Shown here: positions 37,225-45,922 of the stretch, in pieces
How the letters are laid out: each line of letters opens with the position of its first letter
Position numbering within the stretch: the stretch's first letter is position 1
NCBI GenBank assembly: GCA_028279405.1
Contig: JANQNU010000087.1
Location: 205,040-269,039, forward strand
Length of the DNA stretch: 64,000 nt
Direction of reading: 5' to 3'
Source: Phycisphaerae bacterium
Lineage (GTDB): Bacteria > Planctomycetota > Phycisphaerae > UBA1845 > Fen-1342
The notes under the pieces: generated by a model
What the model saw: only the letters and a program-made list of their open reading frames with translations
The model's database searches: none
What the model was told of the DNA's origin: nothing
Program-made: the position numbers and the translations under genes

Positions 37225-37251
37225 CCGGGTCGCGTGGTATCGCGGCCCTCG

Positions 37252-38802
37252 TCAGGAGCCGGCCACGATCAACACCGGAATGGAGACCAGGAACAGCAGC
37301 GCACCGCCGATGATGGCCCAGCCGGAGGTGTCCGTTTCGGCTGCGCCGCCACCACCACCGCCACCACTCGAGACGGCTTGTTCCTGCATGTCCTTGATCA
37401 TCTCGGCGTATTGCGTTTCGACGAGGACGTGGAGGTTCTGTGGGGTGCTGGCCGGCTGCGGCTTGCAGATCACTGCTCCCATCGTTTCGAACTTTGCCAC
37501 TCCTTGCCATTCGACGGTGACGGTGACCTTGGCGCCCCATTTGGTCGTGAAGGTTGTGGTGTACTTCGTGCTGAGCGTGGCCGTGGCGCTCAGGACGCCG
37601 TTCTCGGCGGCAAACTGGATGTTGGAGGAGACCACGGTCGATTCACTGACTTTGATGGTGACGTTTCCGCCTTTGAAGACACCGCCGATCTTGCCGGGGG
37701 AGCGTTTGAACTCGAGCACGTTTCCTGTTCCGGCCGGCGTGCTCAGCGTGAGATTGCCTGCTCCGTCGAGCTTGATATTGGTTCCTTCGCCGACTTTCAG
37801 GTCCAGGGTCTTGGCCGATTCGATCCCATCGCGGCTCAGCTTGCTGTCGTGCTGAAGCTTGAGCGGGGACTCGCCGGAGATTCCGTATTGGCAGAGCTTC
37901 TTGAGGTCGGGGGCTACGACGAACTGGTACTTGATTTCGCTCTTGAAGCTCTTCACGTTGCCGCAGCCGGGGACCACGACGTCGGGAAACTTCAGGGATC
38001 CGCCCAGCGTTCCGACCGTGTTCGCGGCCAGATTGTTCGCCTTGTCTGCCTTGGGCACGGTCTTGGTCGGCTTCCGTCGCGTTCGCGTGCTGCCATTCGA
38101 CGCACTCGACGAGCCGTTGCTCTTCGGGAGCGTCTTGGCCATGTCGTCGTTGGCTTCGCGGATGGCGTCGGCTTCGCGGTTGGCGGCCGCGATGTCCTGA
38201 TCGAGGCGCGCCCCGCGTTGCTCCAGGCTCTCCGTTTCCATTTTGATGCGCTCGCTGCCGGTTACTCGGCGTGCAACCTTGGCGACCTTTGGTGTACAGA
38301 GCGGGAGTACGAGTTTGTTGTCTCCGGGTGCGTATGCGGCCCAGTCGACCTTCAGTGGCTGTTCCAGTTCGAGCCCGCCGGCGACGGGGAAGTAGACCGT
38401 ACTACCTGTCGGTGGCGTGTCGTTGAAGCGCGATCCGGACTTGGTGAGGGGGTTCCGAAGCCCCTTGTTGGCGTCGAGCATCCAAACGGTCTTCGCGGCT
38501 GGCCCGAAGAGGTCGGAGAGTTTCTCGTTGTCGCGCATGTTGATCACGCCGTAGCGGTCGCCGTCGATTTGCTTGTAGCCGTCCGGCTGTCGTCGCGGGA
38601 TGATCGCGAATGTGCAGCCCTTTTCGATCAGTTTGGCTTCGTGCAGCTTCCGCATCGCCGCTTCCCATTTTTTGACGCGTTGGTGTGTCGCGGGATCGCG
38701 TTTCGCGAGTTGGTCGTTGTAGCGTTGCCAGCCGCTGCTGTCGCGCGCGAGGATTTCGGGTTCGAGGCAGATTCCGATATCGGCTGTCTTGGGACTACCC
38801 AT
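37252..38802 (-). CDS. Protein of unknown function with C-terminal membrane anchor, in the VgrG operon (516 aa)
   Basis: Not recognised. The N-terminal third (about 1-190) is soluble. A basic Ser/Lys-rich, possibly coiled-coil middle follows (LEQRGARLDQDIAAANREAD, RKPTKTVPKADKA). The C-terminal part is beta-rich and ends with a Gly stretch and one membrane helix (AIIGGALLFLVSIPVLIVAG). The last helix and the position after vgrG and the LysM gene suggest an effector or tip-associated protein; this is inference, and no toxin catalytic motif was seen. It is convergent with purD, 27 bp between stops. The start at 38802 was chosen because 55 upstream residues are low-complexity Ser/Thr. Confidence 0.75.
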   Translation of the reverse strand: MGSPKTADIGICLEPEILARDSSGWQRYNDQLAKRDPATHQRVKKWEAAMRKLHEAKLIEKGCTFAIIPRRQPDGYKQIDGDRYGVINMRDNEKLSDLFGPAAKTVWMLDANKGLRNPLTKSGSRFNDTPPTGSTVYFPVAGGLELEQPLKVDWAAYAPGDNKLVLPLCTPKVAKVARRVTGSERIKMETESLEQRGARLDQDIAAANREADAIREANDDMAKTLPKSNGSSSASNGSTRTRRKPTKTVPKADKANNLAANTVGTLGGSLKFPDVVVPGCGNVKSFKSEIKYQFVVAPDLKKLCQYGISGESPLKLQHDSKLSRDGIESAKTLDLKVGEGTNIKLDGAGNLTLSTPAGTGNVLEFKRSPGKIGGVFKGGNVTIKVSESTVVSSNIQFAAENGVLSATATLSTKYTTTFTTKWGAKVTVTVEWQGVAKFETMGAVICKPQPASTPQNLHVLVETQYAEMIKDMQEQAVSSGGGGGGGAAETDTSGWAIIGGALLFLVSIPVLIVAGS

Positions 38803-38935
38803 GGTTCGTTGGCTCCGCGTTTGAGACTGGCGCACGCTGGGCGGCGCCGACCGATTCGGTGGTGCGGTTGAAATCGCCCGCGTTGTTGCTGGTATTAAGG
38901 CGACAGCGACGGTACTGGATGCACGCGCGATCGTG

Positions 38936-40168
38936 CTAGACGCCGTGCGTTTGCTCGAGCTGGGCACGGGTTTCCGCGTCGAGCACGCCGCTGGGTTCCA
39001 GGCCCTGTTGCGTCTGGAACGCGCTCACGGCGCGTTCGAACGACTCGTCATCTGCTTGCTGGGCGTCAAGGTAGCCCAGATTGGTCAGCCGTCCGTGTGC
39101 GCCGGACTTTGTGTCGACCGGGTTGAGGTCGCCCAAGGCGAGTTCCTGGGTCGTCATTGAAGTTCCGTCACCGACCGTGAGCGAGCCTTCCTTGGCGGTC
39201 GGCGGGATCGGGCATTCGATCAGGCCGTCGGCCGATGTCGTGCCGTTGATCTCGTCGTGGCCCTCGATCTTCAGGGTGAAGGGTTCGTTGCCGCGCGGCT
39301 GGTCCTCGTCGTCGAGCATTCGCAGACGCAGGAATGCGGGCTGGCCCTTTCGTTTGAAGCGGTGGCGCATTTCGGTGGCGCCGGGCTCGTGTTTGACCGT
39401 CTTTTCGGGGATCGTGAGCTGGTCGCCGGGTAGCAGGACGTTCGGGTCGTCGCGCAGCTCGCGGACGTCGGCGTTCTCCGGGTGGTCCCAGATCTTCTGC
39501 CAGAGCAGGCCGGCGTCTTCGGCGATCGAGGCCAGGCAATCGCCCTGCTTGACGGTGTATTCGCCGGCGCCGATCGTCTCGTCGTCCGTGACGACGTCCT
39601 TTGGCGGTCCACCGTCGACGTATCGGTCGGCGTTGCTGCCGTCCAGAAGGCCCGGATGCGAATTGCTTTCTTCCAGTTCGAGACCGAGGTCCTTCGGTCC
39701 ACGATCTTCGACGTATCGGTCGGCGTTGCTGCCGTCCAGAAGGCCCGGGTGCGAGTTGCTGTCTTCCAGTTTGAGACCGAGATCTCTGCCGCGTTGCCCC
39801 GGCGCTCCGCCGAGGGCTTGCGGCCTGGCGGCTTCGAGTCTGGAATCCACCGCGCTACGCGGATCGGAGCCCAGTGGGCCGGACACGCCTGCAGCGCCCG
39901 TGACTTGTTGTGTCCCGGCGGAGACGCGCGCATTGACCTCGACCGACAGATCCGGTTTGCCGGGGATCTTGTCGAGCGCCTGTCGCTTGCCTGCGGCGAA
40001 TCGCGCATCGGCTTCGCCGCGCAGGTCGGGAGCGGCGGGGGGCTTGGGTTTGAGCTTGTCCATCTCGGCCTTGAGCCGGGACTCGTAGTCGCTTGGATTG
40101 GGCGCATCGCCGAAGGACGCGTTGACGTTGACCGAAGCGTCGGCGGAAAACTCTGGTTTTTCGGGCAT
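38936..40168 (-). CDS. LysM and peptidoglycan-binding-domain protein downstream of vgrG (410 aa)
   Basis: The Asp-rich N-terminal part contains a near-perfect 30-aa tandem duplication (see 39606-39788). A LysM domain follows (GEYTVKQGDCLASIAEDAGL, LLPGDQLTIPE), then an Ig-like/carboxypeptidase-regulatory-like part (LRMLDDEDQPRGNEPFTLKI), and a C-terminal peptidoglycan-binding domain (LTNLGYLDA, AVSAFQTQQGLEPSGVLDAETRAQL). The start overlaps the vgrG stop (ATGA at 40165-40170). LysM/peptidoglycan-binding proteins beside VgrG are known in type VI systems, where they are thought to bind the cell wall of the target or the producer. Confidence 0.85.
   Translation of the reverse strand: MPEKPEFSADASVNVNASFGDAPNPSDYESRLKAEMDKLKPKPPAAPDLRGEADARFAAGKRQALDKIPGKPDLSVEVNARVSAGTQQVTGAAGVSGPLGSDPRSAVDSRLEAARPQALGGAPGQRGRDLGLKLEDSNSHPGLLDGSNADRYVEDRGPKDLGLELEESNSHPGLLDGSNADRYVDGGPPKDVVTDDETIGAGEYTVKQGDCLASIAEDAGLLWQKIWDHPENADVRELRDDPNVLLPGDQLTIPEKTVKHEPGATEMRHRFKRKGQPAFLRLRMLDDEDQPRGNEPFTLKIEGHDEINGTTSADGLIECPIPPTAKEGSLTVGDGTSMTTQELALGDLNPVDTKSGAHGRLTNLGYLDAQQADDESFERAVSAFQTQQGLEPSGVLDAETRAQLEQTHGV
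39606..39788. repeat. 90/93-bp in-frame tandem duplication
   Basis: Two adjacent copies (39606-39695 and 39696-39788) in the LysM gene encode GPKDLGLxLExSNSHPGLLD-type units, the second copy three bases longer. They differ at only a few bases, so the duplication is recent. Confidence 0.85.
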
Positions 40169-42426
40169 CAGATCCTCTCCCAAACATCCGCGTCCAGCCG
40201 CGGGAAGCTGACTTTGCAATCGCCGGGCTCATCGATGCCGACGCGTGCGAATCCCTTGGCGTCGAGCTTGCCCGTGAGCTTCTTGCCCTTCGGCGTGATC
40301 AGTTCATAGGCCTCACCCGGGCAAGGATTGCCGAGTTCGTCCACGAGTTCGATTTCGATCCAGGTCGTGACCTTCTCTTCTTCCTCTTCAGGGGCTTCGT
40401 AGATCGCCTGCGTCGCAACCAGCGCGTCCGGCGTCTCGGGGTCCTGCGAGTAGCGAACGTTGTGTCCGAAGTCGGTCGTCTCCGGGTCGACCGGTGCCTC
40501 GGGCTCGGCGACGGGCACCGATGTACCGGCGCCGGCCGCGCCGCCGCTGTTGATCTTGACCTTCGTTCCCAGGATCGTGACGCCGCTGCTGTCGATCTTG
40601 ATGAAGTTGCCGCCGACTTTGAGCGTGATGCCACTCGTCGCTTCCAGCACCACGTCCTTGCCGTGCAGGTAGTAGTTGCCCGTGACGTTCTCGTGATGGT
40701 TGCCCTGAACACTTTCGCCGACGTTGCCGACGACCGTGAGCGACTTCGAGCCGCCGACGCGCTCGACCAGATCGAGCTTGATTTCCGTGCTGGCGCTCTG
40801 TTTGACCAGTGCGACCTTCTTGCCCTCGACGGTCTCGTGCCGGTTTTGCAGGGTCTTCTCATACCGGTCGTGCGTGGTATGAATGTGCATGTCGCGCTGG
40901 GCGTAGAGCATGAGCTGCTCTTTGTCCTTCGCGTCCTCGAAGCGGATCTCGTTGGCGCCTTGGCCGCCCGGACTCGTGCACGTGCGGATCGCGCTGCGCG
41001 TCCGCATGGCTGGCAGCTTGTACGGCGGCATATGGTCGTTGTTGTAGACGCGGCCGGTGATGATCGGCTGGTCCGGATCGCCTTCGAGGAAATCGACGAT
41101 CACCTCCTGACCGACGCGCGGCAGGAAGAGCATGCCGTAGCCGGCGCCGGCCAAGCCCTGGCTGACGCGGATCCAGCACGAGCTGTTGTCGTCGAACGTC
41201 CCCTCGCGGTCCCAGTGAAACTGGACCTTCACCCGGCCGTAGGGGTCGGTGTGAATCTCCTCTTTGGCCGGCCCGACGACGATCGCGGTCTGGCTACCCT
41301 GTACGGTCGGCTTGGGCGTCACCCGCGGCGGACGGTACGTCACGCCGTTCGGGATCGCGCGGATGACCGCGTTGTACTCGGTGCCGGCGCCCGAGGCTTC
41401 CTCCTCGGCCGACTGCGGCTGCACGCCGACGTGTGTCACATGCGTGACCAGATACTCGCCGTTGAACTGCGGGTGGTCGATCAGCTGGAACGTCACCCCG
41501 GGAAAGAACCGGCGTTCGGTTACGTCCATCTCCAGGACCCGCCGATTGCACTGGTAGCCCTCCAGACGCTCCTGGGCGTAGCGCGTCCCCAGCTTCTTGT
41601 CGACATAACCGCCGGGGTAGTCGTTCTCGCGTAATGCGGTGAAGCGCTTTGCCGACGACAACGTTCGCAGTGGCGCCGTCGGACGCTTGAAGTCGAAGTC
41701 ATCGAGGCTAACAGCGCCGATCTGGACCTCGCGCGCATCGCGAACGCGATAGACGTACTCCTTCTCGTCAACCGTTCCGCTCGGATCGCGATAGGGGACG
41801 CGTTGGTCTTCCTCGCTGATGCGCGGATGGATCGAGGCCGTGTTGGTGATGACCATGACCTGGGCGTCATCCAGCTCCTGGAAGTAGAAGTGAACGCCCT
41901 CCTCCTCCATTAGCCGACAGATGAAGTCCCAGTCCGATTCACGGTACTGAACGACGTACTCGCGCTCCATCCCCTCCAAGGGAAGCTCGATGAAGTAGTT
42001 GTCGTCGGAGATCTCGGCGTCGACGAAGATCTTCTTGATGATGCCGTGCAGGGACATGTCCTTGCAGCGACCCTTCTGGAACACCCGCGAATTGATCCGC
42101 TGGGTGAGCAGCCACTGGATCGGTACCAACTCGGCCTCGAAGTGGGTCGTGGACGTCCCATAATTCAAGTGGCCCATTCGCCGAAGGAGGCCGTTGATCT
42201 TGCGTGGGCCGTTTTTGCTGTTGATGGTCAGCTGGCATCGGCGGCCGAGCAGGGCTTCGAGATCGATATCGTTCCGCGTGCTGCACAGCTCGAGGCGGTA
42301 GGAGAAGAGCTGGTTCATGGCGGCGGTGCCGTCGATCGCCGTCACGCGGAGGTCGATATCGGGCATCTCGCTGACGCGAAACTCGAAGTCGGCGGCGTTG
42401 GCGGTCTGACGTTCGTCCAGGATCAT
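40168..42426 (-). CDS. vgrG: VgrG-family type VI secretion tip protein, 752 aa
   Basis: The trimeric spike tip of a contractile injection system. The gp27-like part includes YRLELCSTRNDIDLEALLG and WDFICRLMEEEGVHFYFQE. The gp5-like OB fold has DPYGRVKVQFHWDREG, SCWIRVSQGLAGAGYGM, PRVGQEVIVDFLEGDPDQP and IITGRVYN. Gly-rich beta-helix repeats follow (QNRHETVEGKKVALVKQ, VTGNYYLHGKDVV). The tail has an acidic linker (EAPEEEEEKV) and an Ig-like/regulatory domain (WIEIELVDELGNPCPGEAY). ATG 42426 is preferred to 42522. No other type VI core gene is in the window. Confidence 0.95.
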   Translation of the reverse strand: MILDERQTANAADFEFRVSEMPDIDLRVTAIDGTAAMNQLFSYRLELCSTRNDIDLEALLGRRCQLTINSKNGPRKINGLLRRMGHLNYGTSTTHFEAELVPIQWLLTQRINSRVFQKGRCKDMSLHGIIKKIFVDAEISDDNYFIELPLEGMEREYVVQYRESDWDFICRLMEEEGVHFYFQELDDAQVMVITNTASIHPRISEEDQRVPYRDPSGTVDEKEYVYRVRDAREVQIGAVSLDDFDFKRPTAPLRTLSSAKRFTALRENDYPGGYVDKKLGTRYAQERLEGYQCNRRVLEMDVTERRFFPGVTFQLIDHPQFNGEYLVTHVTHVGVQPQSAEEEASGAGTEYNAVIRAIPNGVTYRPPRVTPKPTVQGSQTAIVVGPAKEEIHTDPYGRVKVQFHWDREGTFDDNSSCWIRVSQGLAGAGYGMLFLPRVGQEVIVDFLEGDPDQPIITGRVYNNDHMPPYKLPAMRTRSAIRTCTSPGGQGANEIRFEDAKDKEQLMLYAQRDMHIHTTHDRYEKTLQNRHETVEGKKVALVKQSASTEIKLDLVERVGGSKSLTVVGNVGESVQGNHHENVTGNYYLHGKDVVLEATSGITLKVGGNFIKIDSSGVTILGTKVKINSGGAAGAGTSVPVAEPEAPVDPETTDFGHNVRYSQDPETPDALVATQAIYEAPEEEEEKVTTWIEIELVDELGNPCPGEAYELITPKGKKLTGKLDAKGFARVGIDEPGDCKVSFPRLDADVWERI

Positions 42427-42828
42427 GTCGTCCCTCGTGCAGGTTGGCACGCGTTTCACGATGTTGGGGGCCACATGCAGGGCGACGCACACCCGGGGAC
42501 GTACACGGAGATTTGCAGCCAACGCTTCCAGTCACCAGCCGGGCGCACCGTCGCGTGTAGAACGCCGATAATGGGAGGTTGTCGTCGGTGGCTCCAGCGT
42601 TTCGTCAGGGAATGCGACGGGCGTGACCTCAGTGCGGCACTGCCGTTCGGGCTGACGTTCGTCCAGCGAATTGCAGTGAAACGGGGTGTGCCGCTCGCTG
42701 TCGATCCTGAAACTGGAGCCGTGGCTGGTCGGTTTGCCGCCCGATTAGGCCGGATCATCTCGATTTTTCCATTGACGGAACGTGGCGCGACTTCTACCAT
42801 TGATTCGATAACGAGTTCTCAAGAGACG
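42427..42828. other. Divergent intergenic region between vgrG and the His-rich protein gene
   Basis: No gene is supported; longer frames on the plus strand run in from vgrG antisense. It should contain the promoters of both genes. A weak T/A stretch lies near 42761-42780. Confidence 0.4.
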
Positions 42829-43161
42829 ATGAAGCGCTACCGGAACATCATTACCTGCGCGTTGCTCCTCCTCGGGGCGCCGTTGCTCGTTGCGCCCGTC
42901 GCGGCTTGGCATACGCATGGTGCTGAGGGGGCGGACACGCACGCTTCTCACGAGCATCACGAGAACTCGCTACCGATCGAGGACGAAGGTTGTCCGACGT
43001 GCGACCTCGCACACACGCTGGTGGCGGATTTGCCGTCGGCGATTTCGATCGAATGGACCACGCCGATCATCGCGACGATTGACGTCGCGGCTGACGTGCA
43101 ATACGGCCGTCAGTTCACCTCTTCGCGGGCCCGCGCTCCCCCGTTGTCGTTCACGAACTAG
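42829..43161 (+). CDS. Small secreted His-rich protein with CPTC motif, 110 aa
   Basis: A signal peptide (IITCALLLLGAPLLVAPVAA) is followed by a His cluster (WHTHGAEG, THASHEHHENS) and then EGCPTCDLAH. His and paired Cys indicate metal binding, possibly copper, zinc or nickel. ATG 42829 begins the signal peptide directly; the longer frame from 42046 is antisense to vgrG. No homologue is recognised with confidence. The next protein downstream but one also begins GDDHGHKAD, so a metal theme may run through the locus. Confidence 0.65.
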   Translation: MKRYRNIITCALLLLGAPLLVAPVAAWHTHGAEGADTHASHEHHENSLPIEDEGCPTCDLAHTLVADLPSAISIEWTTPIIATIDVAADVQYGRQFTSSRARAPPLSFTN

Positions 43162-43433
43162 AGCGATCCGATCTGGCTTCATTGGCTTCGGTTGTGCGAT
43201 GCTGCGCGCCGGAACCCTGTAACGCTTGTTCGGTATTCGCTCCCATCGCGTCATTGCAGGATGTCGGTCAGTTTCTGGCTGACGGCCGCGTGATTGTGAT
43301 CGCCGGGTCCGTTTGGATCCGCAGGATTGGTTCGTCGAGCGCCATGTTCACCACTTTTTTCCGATCGCATTTGTCCGGAAAGTGCGGGCGTGCGGGCAGG
43401 AATTGGTATGGCGCAGTTCTCGGGAGATCCCGA

Positions 43434-44204
43434 ATGTCGAGACCAGGGACGGTAAGTATGGCGCGTTGCCGCCGAGCGGCATTCACGCTGGTCGAGCTGT
43501 TGGTCGTTGTGGCCATCATTTCGCTGTTGATTGCGATCCTGTTGCCGAGCCTGAACGGGGCCCGTCAGCAAGGGCGAGCGATTCAGTGCAGCGCGAACAT
43601 GCGCAGCCTGATGATGGCGACCAAGATGTACGCCGACGAGAATCGGGATTTCTTTCCCGGGGTTGGCCTGAGCCACAGCGGCACGGGTAACGACCTCGAG
43701 AAGAGCTGGGTCAAGCAGCTGGCGGTCAACTACGGCAATCAGCCGGAGGTGGCGGTCTGTCCGAGTGATCGCAGCCCGTACTGGAAGGAGCCGCAGATCG
43801 TCGCCGGCGGGGAGCCGCAGTTGCGACTGACCAGTTATGCGACGAACGGCTACACGGCGCTCCCGATCGCTAGCGTGGACGGAGATGACGAGTACATCTA
43901 CGACCGCGAGAGTCGGATTCGCTTTCCGTCAACCACGATCTTCTGGGTCGAGTTGGTTGAGGAAGGCGAGTTTGCGCTGACCGATCACGTACACCCGGAG
44001 GCCTGGGCCTTCTTCGGCGATCCGCGCGAAGCGGCGAGCAACGAGATGGCGATCGACCGGCATCTGAAGAAAGCCAATTACGCGATGGTGGACGGCCACG
44101 TCGAACGGCTGCCTTTCGAGCATACGCTTCGCAAGGCGCCGGATTTCCAATTGTTTCATCCGTCGTTTTTGTTCAACAAGTATGACCCGGCCATCGGGCG
44201 CTAG
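43434..44204 (+). CDS. Prepilin-type N-terminal cleavage/methylation protein, 256 aa
   Basis: A classic prepilin leader, [26 protein letters not shown], is cleaved before Phe and methylated. A CSAN/DEN-type type II pseudopilin-like body follows, ending with a Lys-Lys-Ala-Asn-Tyr-Ala-Met-Val-Asp-Gly-His head and VERLP, the H-X9-DG element of the DUF1559-like planctomycete proteins. ATG 43434 has GGGAG 7 nt upstream; ATG 43458 is a plausible alternative. Such proteins are thought to be surface-displayed or assembled. It precedes two surface proteins on the same strand. Confidence 0.85.
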   Translation: MSRPGTVSMARCRRAAFTLVELLVVVAIISLLIAILLPSLNGARQQGRAIQCSANMRSLMMATKMYADENRDFFPGVGLSHSGTGNDLEKSWVKQLAVNYGNQPEVAVCPSDRSPYWKEPQIVAGGEPQLRLTSYATNGYTALPIASVDGDDEYIYDRESRIRFPSTTIFWVELVEEGEFALTDHVHPEAWAFFGDPREAASNEMAIDRHLKKANYAMVDGHVERLPFEHTLRKAPDFQLFHPSFLFNKYDPAIGR

Positions 44205-44243
44205 TGCGCCAAAGGCCACTTGACTGGGGAAAGGTAGATCAAG

Positions 44244-44867
44244 ATGAGTACGTTTCGTTTTGCGGGCGCGTTGAGCGCACTGGTTGTGGTTCTGGGTACG
44301 AGCACGTTCGCGCTGGCCGGCGACGATCACGGTCACAAGGCCGACGTCGAAGTCGGTCGTACGGACACCGGCGCGCTCGGCTTCGTCGACTTCGACTTCG
44401 GGACCACCGTGCTGGAACCGTATGGTCCGCCGGCACCGCTCCCGTTCCTGCCGTCGCAGGGCTGGATCCTGGACGATCCGGGCTGGGCGACGCTCGAGGG
44501 TCCTGAGGATGGCCTGCTGCCGTTGGAGGCGGGTGCCACGATCATGGTCGAGGTGATCTCGCTGAGCCCGGCGCTGCGGATGTACGATCCGGCCGGCGGC
44601 GGCGAAGTCCTGGCCGGCGGGCAGTGGATGGCCGGTGGCAACGAGTTCGATGCGCACCCGCTGTGGGTGATCGACGCGACGTCGCCGAGCTTTGACCCGC
44701 TCCAGACCGAGTGGTTCGGTAGCTTCCGGCTGATCGATACCGGTAGCACCGGCTACACGCCCTCCGAAACGCACCGATTTACCTTCACGACCCCCGAGCC
44801 GGCGTCCGCGGCGTTGCTCTGCATCGGCGCGCTGTTCGCGAGCCGCCGGGCTCGACGTATGGCCTAG
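44244..44867 (+). CDS. Secreted protein with PEP-CTERM-like sorting tail, 207 aa
   Basis: A signal peptide (LVVVLGTSTFALA) is followed by a His-containing start (GDDHGHKADVEVG). The C-terminus has a PEP-CTERM-type tail: TTPEPASAALLCIGALF (short hydrophobic helix) then RRARR. This is a substrate for an exosortase-like system, which is known in planctomycetes. The body closely resembles that of the next gene (DGLLPLEAGATIMVEV, HPLWVIDATSPSFDPLQT, FRLIDTGSTGY), so the two are duplicates with different anchors. Confidence 0.8.
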   Translation: MSTFRFAGALSALVVVLGTSTFALAGDDHGHKADVEVGRTDTGALGFVDFDFGTTVLEPYGPPAPLPFLPSQGWILDDPGWATLEGPEDGLLPLEAGATIMVEVISLSPALRMYDPAGGGEVLAGGQWMAGGNEFDAHPLWVIDATSPSFDPLQTEWFGSFRLIDTGSTGYTPSETHRFTFTTPEPASAALLCIGALFASRRARRMA

Positions 44868-44884
44868 GGCCAATGGAGAAGTAC

Positions 44885-45619
44885 ATGAATTCGGTTCATC
44901 GGCCGCTTCGGCCCCTTGTTCTGACCGGCCTGCTAATGCTGGTGCCGGTAGCGTTTGCGCAGCACGAAGGTGATGTGTGGGTTGGCGTCTCGGGCGCCGA
45001 CCAGCTCAAGCGCGGCGGGTTCGATGACTTTGTCAACATTGTCAAACTGGAGCCGACCGACGGTGGTTTTCTCGGGAACAACCCCGGGTTTGATCACATC
45101 GTCAACCCGAACGTGGACGACGACCTATTCCCATTGGAGAGTGGTGTCCAGGTCCGACTAGAGCTGGTGGCGGCCGACCCCGCCATTTCCGGCATCCAAG
45201 TCGGCACGTTCCTGCGCCTGGAGAATCCTGGCGACAGCGTGCTGCTTAGACCATCGGGCCCGGTCCTCCACGAACATTTGTTGTGGTTCATCGACTCCGA
45301 ATCGCCGGGGTTCGATCCGCAACGCAAGATCTGGCGCGCTACTTTCATGCTGACCGACACGGGCAGCACTCAGTATGCGACGTCGGAGTCGTTCTCGATC
45401 ATGTTCACCAATCAGGATCTGCTGCTGGGTGACATGAATTGTGACGGCGCGGTGACGGTTTCGGACATCAACGGATTCGTCGCTGCTTTGGTCGATCCAC
45501 CCGCTTACGCGCTGCAGTTTCCGGATTGTGCCGCGATTCTGGCGGATATGAATGACGACGAACGCATATCCGTCGGCGATATCGGCGGATTTGTCGACGC
45601 TCTCACGGGTGGCGCCTAA
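44885..45619 (+). CDS. Secreted protein with dockerin-like tail, 244 aa
   Basis: Paralogue of the preceding gene: LFPLESGVQVRLEL, EHLLWFIDSESPGFDPQRK and TFMLTDTGSTQY mirror it. Instead of PEP-CTERM it ends in two Ca-binding-like repeats (DMNCDGAVTVSDINGFVAAL and ADMNDDERISVGDIGGFVDAL), a type I dockerin-like pair frequent in planctomycete secreted proteins. Signal peptide: LVLTGLLMLVPVAFAQ. ATG 44885 is preferred (GGAG 5 nt upstream); ATG 44873 would add four residues. Confidence 0.8.
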   Translation: MNSVHRPLRPLVLTGLLMLVPVAFAQHEGDVWVGVSGADQLKRGGFDDFVNIVKLEPTDGGFLGNNPGFDHIVNPNVDDDLFPLESGVQVRLELVAADPAISGIQVGTFLRLENPGDSVLLRPSGPVLHEHLLWFIDSESPGFDPQRKIWRATFMLTDTGSTQYATSESFSIMFTNQDLLLGDMNCDGAVTVSDINGFVAALVDPPAYALQFPDCAAILADMNDDERISVGDIGGFVDALTGGA

Positions 45620-45922
45620 CAAGCGCTCTCCGGAGGGAAGAGAGCAGATTGAACGATGTCTGGTGCCCCGCCCCCGGGAAGCGAGCCCCCGCGGGTCCGG
45701 GGCATCCGGCGTTTCTACACGGCTCGATTGGTTGCCACAGTTCGCTCGTGAGCGTTCTCCTGCGGGGGCCGGGGCGGACTCCTTTTCTCGTCCGTGCCCT
45801 TGTGGGATTCGGCCGATTCGCTAGAGTATCCCTTCCCAAATTGGTCCCGACGAATGGCGCGTCGATCGGGCCGACGTCGGTGATTCCCTGTGATGCCGGA
45901 TTTGCATAAAGGAGCCACGTCC
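45620..45922. other. Intergenic leader of the pyrophosphatase gene
   Basis: No gene is supported. Very G/C-rich inverted repeats occur at 45665-45703 (GCCCCG with CGGGGC), with another hairpin (GCTCTC with GAGAGC) near 45635. These could form a structured leader or terminator for the dockerin-like gene, but no T run follows. Confidence 0.4.

Noticed and set aside
45665..45703. G/C-rich hairpin in the pyrophosphatase leader as a riboswitch
   Set aside because: No conserved riboswitch core could be recognised; only a G/C-rich inverted repeat.
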